From Megamerina dolium (taxonomy: Eukaryota > Arthropoda > Insecta > Diptera > Megamerinidae), in NCBI GenBank assembly GCA_963854835.1, contig OY978525.1, positions 51,039,929-51,103,928 of the forward strand: DNA of 64,000 nt. The letters are read 5' to 3'. The position numbers and the translations under genes were made by a program. Under the pieces are notes generated by a model that made no database searches, was not told the origin of the DNA, and saw nothing but the letters and a program-made list of their open reading frames with translations. Positions 59,990 to 64,000 of this stretch are shown piece by piece; position 1 is the stretch's first letter; each line of letters opens with the position of its first letter.

Positions 59990-60978
59990 CGAGGGCGGTC
60001 CCAGAACTATCCTACCTGACATACAGTAGTGGCAGTAGTTTGAAAAACTTTACTTTGGTTAAAAGCGGCAACCTTATAAAACATATGTTTTAGGTTTCTA
60101 GGTCCCACGTTATTTAGTATTTTTTCTTTTGGAGCCATCGAAAGTTAACGACCTCAGTGAATTTATAAATATGAGAAAAATTGTCACCGTTATGTAATTC
60201 AATACTTTGATTTAAAAGTTTTTAGTCCAACGAATATTAAAGCCGAACTAGATTCTACTCTGGGGGAGTCTGCTCCTTCGTTTACGACTATAAAATATTG
60301 GGTGGCAGAGTTTAAACGAGGTCGTGCGACCTGCCAAGACGAACACCGTAGTGGTCGACCAATTGAGGTGGCCACGCCAGAAACGGTTAAGAAAATCCAC
60401 AAAATGGTATTGGATGATCGCCGGCTGAAAGTGCGTGAGCTAGGTGAAATGACAGGCATTTCAAAAGGTGCTATACATCGTATATTAACCGAAAATTTGG
60501 ATATGAAAAAGCTGTGTTCAAGATGGGTGCCGCGTTTGCTCACAATAGAACAAAAACAACGTCGTGAAAATGTTTCTATAGAGTGTTTGGTGATGTTTCA
60601 GTCATAAAACCGAGTTTTTCCGTAGATTCGTAACCATGGATGAGACACAGTCAAAACAGTGAACTGAAAGGAGAGAATCGTGTCCAAAGGCGAAGAATTG
60701 CTTCAACTCGCACGTTATTCTCCAGATTTAGATCCTTCAGATTATTTTCTATTTCCAAATTTGAAAAAATGGCTTGGTGGTGGATTATTTGCAAACAATG
60801 AAGAAATGGAATCTGCATAGATGACTATTTTAATGAGCTAGACAGTTTATACTATAAACTATATCGAAGCTATAGAATTTCGCTGAGAAAAGTGTATAGA
60901 GCTAAAAGATTATGTTGAGAAATAAAGAAAAATTTGTTGTTTTCTTTGTTAGGTCGGGTAGTTCTGGGACCGCCTTCG
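59990..60978 (+). mobile_element. mariner family 2, internally deleted, both ends present
   Basis: Ends CGAGGGCGGTCCCAGAACTA (59990) and the inverted CGAAGGCGGTCCCAGAACTA (ending 60978) are flanked by TA on both sides. The length of 989 bp is shorter than a full mariner. The copy at 38566-39716 is a sibling and carries a MITE at the position corresponding to about 60904 here. Confidence 0.85.
60194..60830 (+). pseudogene. mariner family 2 transposase, deleted centre
   Basis: The DNA-binding half is open: YWVAEFKRGRATCQDEHRSG, then RRLKVRELGEMTGISKGAIH and SRWVPRLLTIEQKQRRENVS, ending at 60607. Out-of-phase pieces FRRFV and MDETQ mark the first-Asp region near 60640. A deletion then leads to ARYSPDLDPSDYFLFPNLKK and WLGGGLFANNEE, which contain the third Asp (about 60710-60810). 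The second-Asp region is missing. Confidence 0.75.
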
Positions 60979-61223
60979 TACGTTCGTCAGTCAGTACTCC
61001 TGTGAATACGATCAATGTACCACAACCTACTTTACAAAAGACACCGTAAACATGAAGCTTCCTTTGGTTTGCATCACTGTGCGCACCACCGTAATTACGA
61101 TTTTTTTTCAAATATATTGTGAATGAGTGGATGGATTTAAAAACCTTTCACAATAGTTGTAGGTTTTAATGAAATACTTAAAATAAAAAAAAAAAATTTT
61201 AATTACTAAAAAAGTTACAAATT

Positions 61224-61253
61224 CCCTACAGTATCAAAAATGATACTATAGGG
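61224..61253. repeat. Hairpin at the probable left end of piggyBac-like element 2
   Basis: CCCTACAGTATCA, loop aaaa, TGATACTATAGGG: a 13-bp stem with one mismatch. A related palindrome (agtatctaatttgatact) lies at 62790-62807, on the other side of the transposase remnant. Confidence 0.55.
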
Positions 61254-61489
61254 TGTTTTATTTATGACCTTCAAGATAACTTCATAGTAAAATTTCTATT
61301 CATTGAATATTTGAAACACGGGGATTCCCATTTTACGCGTTATTGAACTTTAGCAATTTAGATTTTGCAGTAGCAAATGCAATAAAAAATATTAGTCTTG
61401 TGGGTATCGTGGAACTTAAAGCATTACTTGTGTAGACAAGTGTTTGAAAAAATAAAATATATTAATATAAATTATCTTGATGTTATATT

Positions 61490-62740
61490 ACAAGAAGAAC
61501 TCTCGCAATGATGACGAAGCGGGTTTCGAATCAGATGATGAGTTATTTGAGCCCAGTCCTGAAGGTCATTGTGAAATAAACTCTAGTATGAATACACCCT
61601 ATGCCAAATCAATCGACGATTTCGATTTGGATGTAGAGGAACGTCGAATTTAATCAGTTTACAGTGATGAGCCAATATTTCATTCCAGAGATCAAACAAT
61701 TCAATACGAGTTAGAACTAGCCGAGTCTCAAATAAGTTTCTGCATTTTAGTTATTTTGGCTACCAATTGAAATCATAATTCTAAAGTACACTAACCTATA
61801 CGGCGTCCGAAAATACAAAGAGAAATGGATCGAACTTGATGCTGTGAAGTTGCGAGCGTATGTTGTATGCTGGGGTCTTTCGCTCGAATGGCGAGATTTT
61901 GAAAGAATCGTGGGATGAAATGACCGGTCGACCTATTTTTAGGGCTGTAATGAGTCGATCTGATTTCGAATCAATCACAGGCAGTATACGATTCGACGAC
62001 TAAACGGCTTGAAGTCCTTGAAGAATGGAAAAAAAACTTGCAGCAATTCGTGAAGATTTCGATATTTGGAACTAGTGCTTGAAGGAATGCTACAACCCTC
62101 TTAAAAATGTTACGGAGCAACTGGTTTTGTTCCGCGGCAAATGCCCATTTACGCGGTATATTCCGAGCAAGCCTCAGGGTCAACGGGTAACGCTCGAATT
62201 GACGGAAGGTCTGGCTTGCCATAATATCATAACGGACAATTTCTTCACGTCGGAATCAGTGGCTACCGAATTGCTCAAAAGAAAACAAAATTTGTTGGGC
62301 ACTGTTCATAAGAATAGAACATTTGAAACCAGTCGGTAGTACCTAATTTTATTTTGATAATAAAAATAAAATTTATCTATGCGCTCATACTTATACCAAA
62401 AATAGATCGCATTGTAATATCGTTGAGCACCAAGCATATGGCTAATAAATATCAACGGAGCAGGCCTCTAAACCGCAGATGATCCTGGACTATAATAAAT
62501 CCAAATCAGGTGTCGATACATGCGACCAAATGATAAGAACTTTTTTGGCTAAACGTGATGTTTGGAGGTTCTTTCGTATATCCTGGATATTTCTGGTATA
62601 TATGCCTACATAGTATTCAGAGATTCATTCGGCTTTTTCTGACAAAAGAAGTGTTTTTCCACACGAGGTTGCAGGAGAGCTTGTGAAACCGCATATAGAG
62701 CGTCGTATAAAGCCCAGCGCAAATGCACTAGCAATAATAA
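61490..62740 (+). pseudogene. Second piggyBac-like transposase, degenerate
   Basis: An acidic N-terminal region (NDDEAGFESDDELFEPSPEG, about 61500) is followed by decayed sequence and a stop at about 61651. The middle open frame (62079-62339) has KPQGQRVTLELTEG and HNIITDNFFTSESVATELL with one core Asp, then LLGTVHKNRTFETS. Further on, LDYNKSKSGVDTCDQMIRTF (about 62490-62550) carries the last Asp pair. The motif spacing fits PGBD-type transposases but the family differs from the element at 446-2985. Stops and frameshifts are frequent. No TTAA-flanked termini identified. Confidence 0.75.
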
Positions 62741-62789
62741 AAAATTAAGTAAGATGCGAAATGGCGATGCGCCTTCCACCAGTCAAAAT

Positions 62790-62807
62790 AGTATCTAATT
62801 TGATACT
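62790..62807. repeat. Palindrome near the right end of piggyBac-like element 2
   Basis: AGTATC-taattt-GATACT, related to the hairpin at 61224-61253. Confidence 0.5.
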
Positions 62808-63140
62808 AACAGGAAAGTAAGGTAATAAGATCACAGGGAGGGTAAAAAAAATAGGTTGAAAATTACGGGCGGCAGGTGGAAACAGACGCTTTTTATTACT
62901 TTGATTTGTATATGCATATAAATCAGTGATAGGCATATCATATACAATTGTTAAAGTTCCATTCATACGTATTCTTACGCTCTTTCATGTAATCGTTGCC
63001 GAGACAGCAAGGAATCCACATCACGCATGGCTGCATCGCTTTGTTTCTTGAATGCAAAGATTTCGGACATTTAATGCTTTTTGCGGTGTGTCATTTAAAA
63101 AAACAGGGAATATACTATTAAAAGACATTTTGATTCTTTT
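62808..63140. other. Unassigned spacer
   Basis: No recognised feature. Confidence 0.35.
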
Positions 63141-63440
63141 TATAAGGTATGAATTTTTATTTGAATTTCTACTATTTAACGTGGGTGAATCCAAAAGAAT
63201 TTTTGGCGTCTTTACTTTCCATTGGAATTTTCAATATTTGACGTGGGTGAATCCAAATGAATATTTAGCTTTTTTACTTTTCATTGGCACTTCCAATATT
63301 TGAATTTTTATTAGAATTTTCAATCTTTGACGTCAGTAAATCAAATGAATTTTAAGCTTTCTTACTTTTCATTGGAATTTCCAATATATGCATTTTTATT
63401 TGAATTTCCAATGTTTGACGTGGATGGATTCAAACAAAAT
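63141..63440. repeat. Minisatellite, about four units of 70-90 bp
   Basis: The phrase tttgacgtgggtgaatccaa recurs in varied form at about 63176, 63237, 63327 and 63414. It is followed each time by cttttcattggaatttccaa and aatttttatttgaattt. Units differ by substitutions and indels. Apparent reading frames across it are repetitive and not convincing genes. Confidence 0.75.
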
Positions 63441-63837
63441 TTTGAATGCTTTTTTATTACATATACGTACATATGTACATGTACATATATATTTGTTGTT
63501 TGTTCCTATTGAAGACCTCAATTTTCTACTGGTTTACTCATACGGAGCATTTCCCTTGTGCTCTCCAACACAGCCACAGTTTAACTTTTGCCTATTATCG
63601 ATATAGATTACTACTCTATAGCTTTTGCTTGCGAACTTGCATTTTCTGAGTTCGCTGAACATAAACATTTAAGTGCATGCATATGTGTATGCACACATTC
63701 TATGCTGCTCATACACAAGCGTGAGCTTATTTTAATTTCTCTTTTGCTTTTTTAAACATGTTTTTAATCTAACCTAAATTTTTTTTTAGCTTATAATCTT
63801 TGTAATTTTCTACGTTTAAAATCAACAAAATTGGTTG
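63441..63837. other. Unassigned spacer
   Basis: AT-rich with a short acatatacgtacatatgtac stretch. Nothing else recognised. Confidence 0.35.
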
Positions 63838-64000
63838 AGATTTACGGATGAAATGGATGGAATTGTCTATTACGAGCTGCTACAACCTGGTGAAACGCTT
63901 AATTCTAAACTCTTTTGTTCTCAACTCGACCGCTTGAAGAAAGAAATCGAAGAAAAGCGACTAGAATTGGCCAACAGAAAAGAAGTTGTGTTCCATCATG
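63838..64000 (+). pseudogene. mariner transposase fragment cut by the window end
   Basis: The frame DEMDGIVYYELLQPGETLNS, then LFCSQLDRLKKEIEEKRLEL and ANRKEVVFHH, matches the mariner region between the first and second catalytic Asp; the second (HHDN) would come in the next bases. The upstream part is not recognisable, so the copy is 5'-truncated. Its status beyond 64000 is unknown. Confidence 0.8.

Overview
The window looks like heterochromatin-like, transposon-saturated DNA from a higher fly. The element families (Jockey, RTE and LOA LINEs; BEL/Pao, Ty3 and errantivirus-like LTR elements; mariner, Tc1, DD41D rosa-type and piggyBac transposons) and the roughly 60-70 nt introns fit a cyclorrhaphan dipteran. 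A tephritid fruit fly is my best guess, by inference only. I recognise no host gene, rRNA or functional tRNA: every long reading frame I can interpret belongs to a mobile element. Base composition is AT-rich, and long (TA)n arrays occur every few kilobases, nearly always touching a transposon end.

Layout. 0.4-3.0 kb: a piggyBac-like element (TTAA target duplication, one intron, one stop). 3.0-4.8 kb: Jockey debris and half of a Ty3-type element. 4.9-12.8 kb: a BEL/Pao element on the minus strand, broken by two Jockey LINEs lying head to head. 13.0-16.8 kb: an RTE-type LINE between (TA)n arrays. 17.2-18.7 kb: the complementary half of a Ty3-type element in opposite orientation, then a SINE fragment. 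19.0-21.9 kb: a mariner split by a third Jockey copy. 21.9-24.8 kb: unassigned AT-rich DNA. 24.9-30.2 kb: the longest Ty3-type element (LTR, tRNA-Leu-type primer site, SAP-domain Gag, Pol). 30.5-32.1 kb: an apparently intact Tc1-like transposon. 33.0-35.9 kb: a transposon with about 270-bp terminal inverted repeats and two frames of a family I know only as uncharacterised. 36.1-39.7 kb: a tRNA-like SINE head, a second Tc1 element, and a mariner carrying a nested MITE. 40-43 kb: SINE, mariner and RTE remnants. 43.8-47.3 kb: a decayed errantivirus-like element. 47.3-49.4 kb: a LOA-type LINE. 49.4-51.2 kb: a tandem repeat broken by a rosa-type (DD41D) transposon, then a SINE. 51.5-53.6 kb: a deleted Mos1-like mariner, a Tc1 remnant and a SINE. 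53.8-64 kb: Harbinger, RTE, mariner, rosa, Tc1 and piggyBac remnants, a minisatellite, and a mariner entering the right edge.

The elements do not form a pathway. Their relationships are parasitic and chronological: LINEs inside BEL and mariner, a MITE inside a mariner, rosa inside a tandem repeat. Only the Tc1-like element at 30.5-32.1 kb has everything expected for activity: matching ends, TA duplication, inner repeats and an uninterrupted DD34E transposase after removal of one intron. The element at 33.0-35.9 kb is the best candidate for something poorly described. All coordinates and motifs were read by eye; family names rest on remembered motifs, not on searches.
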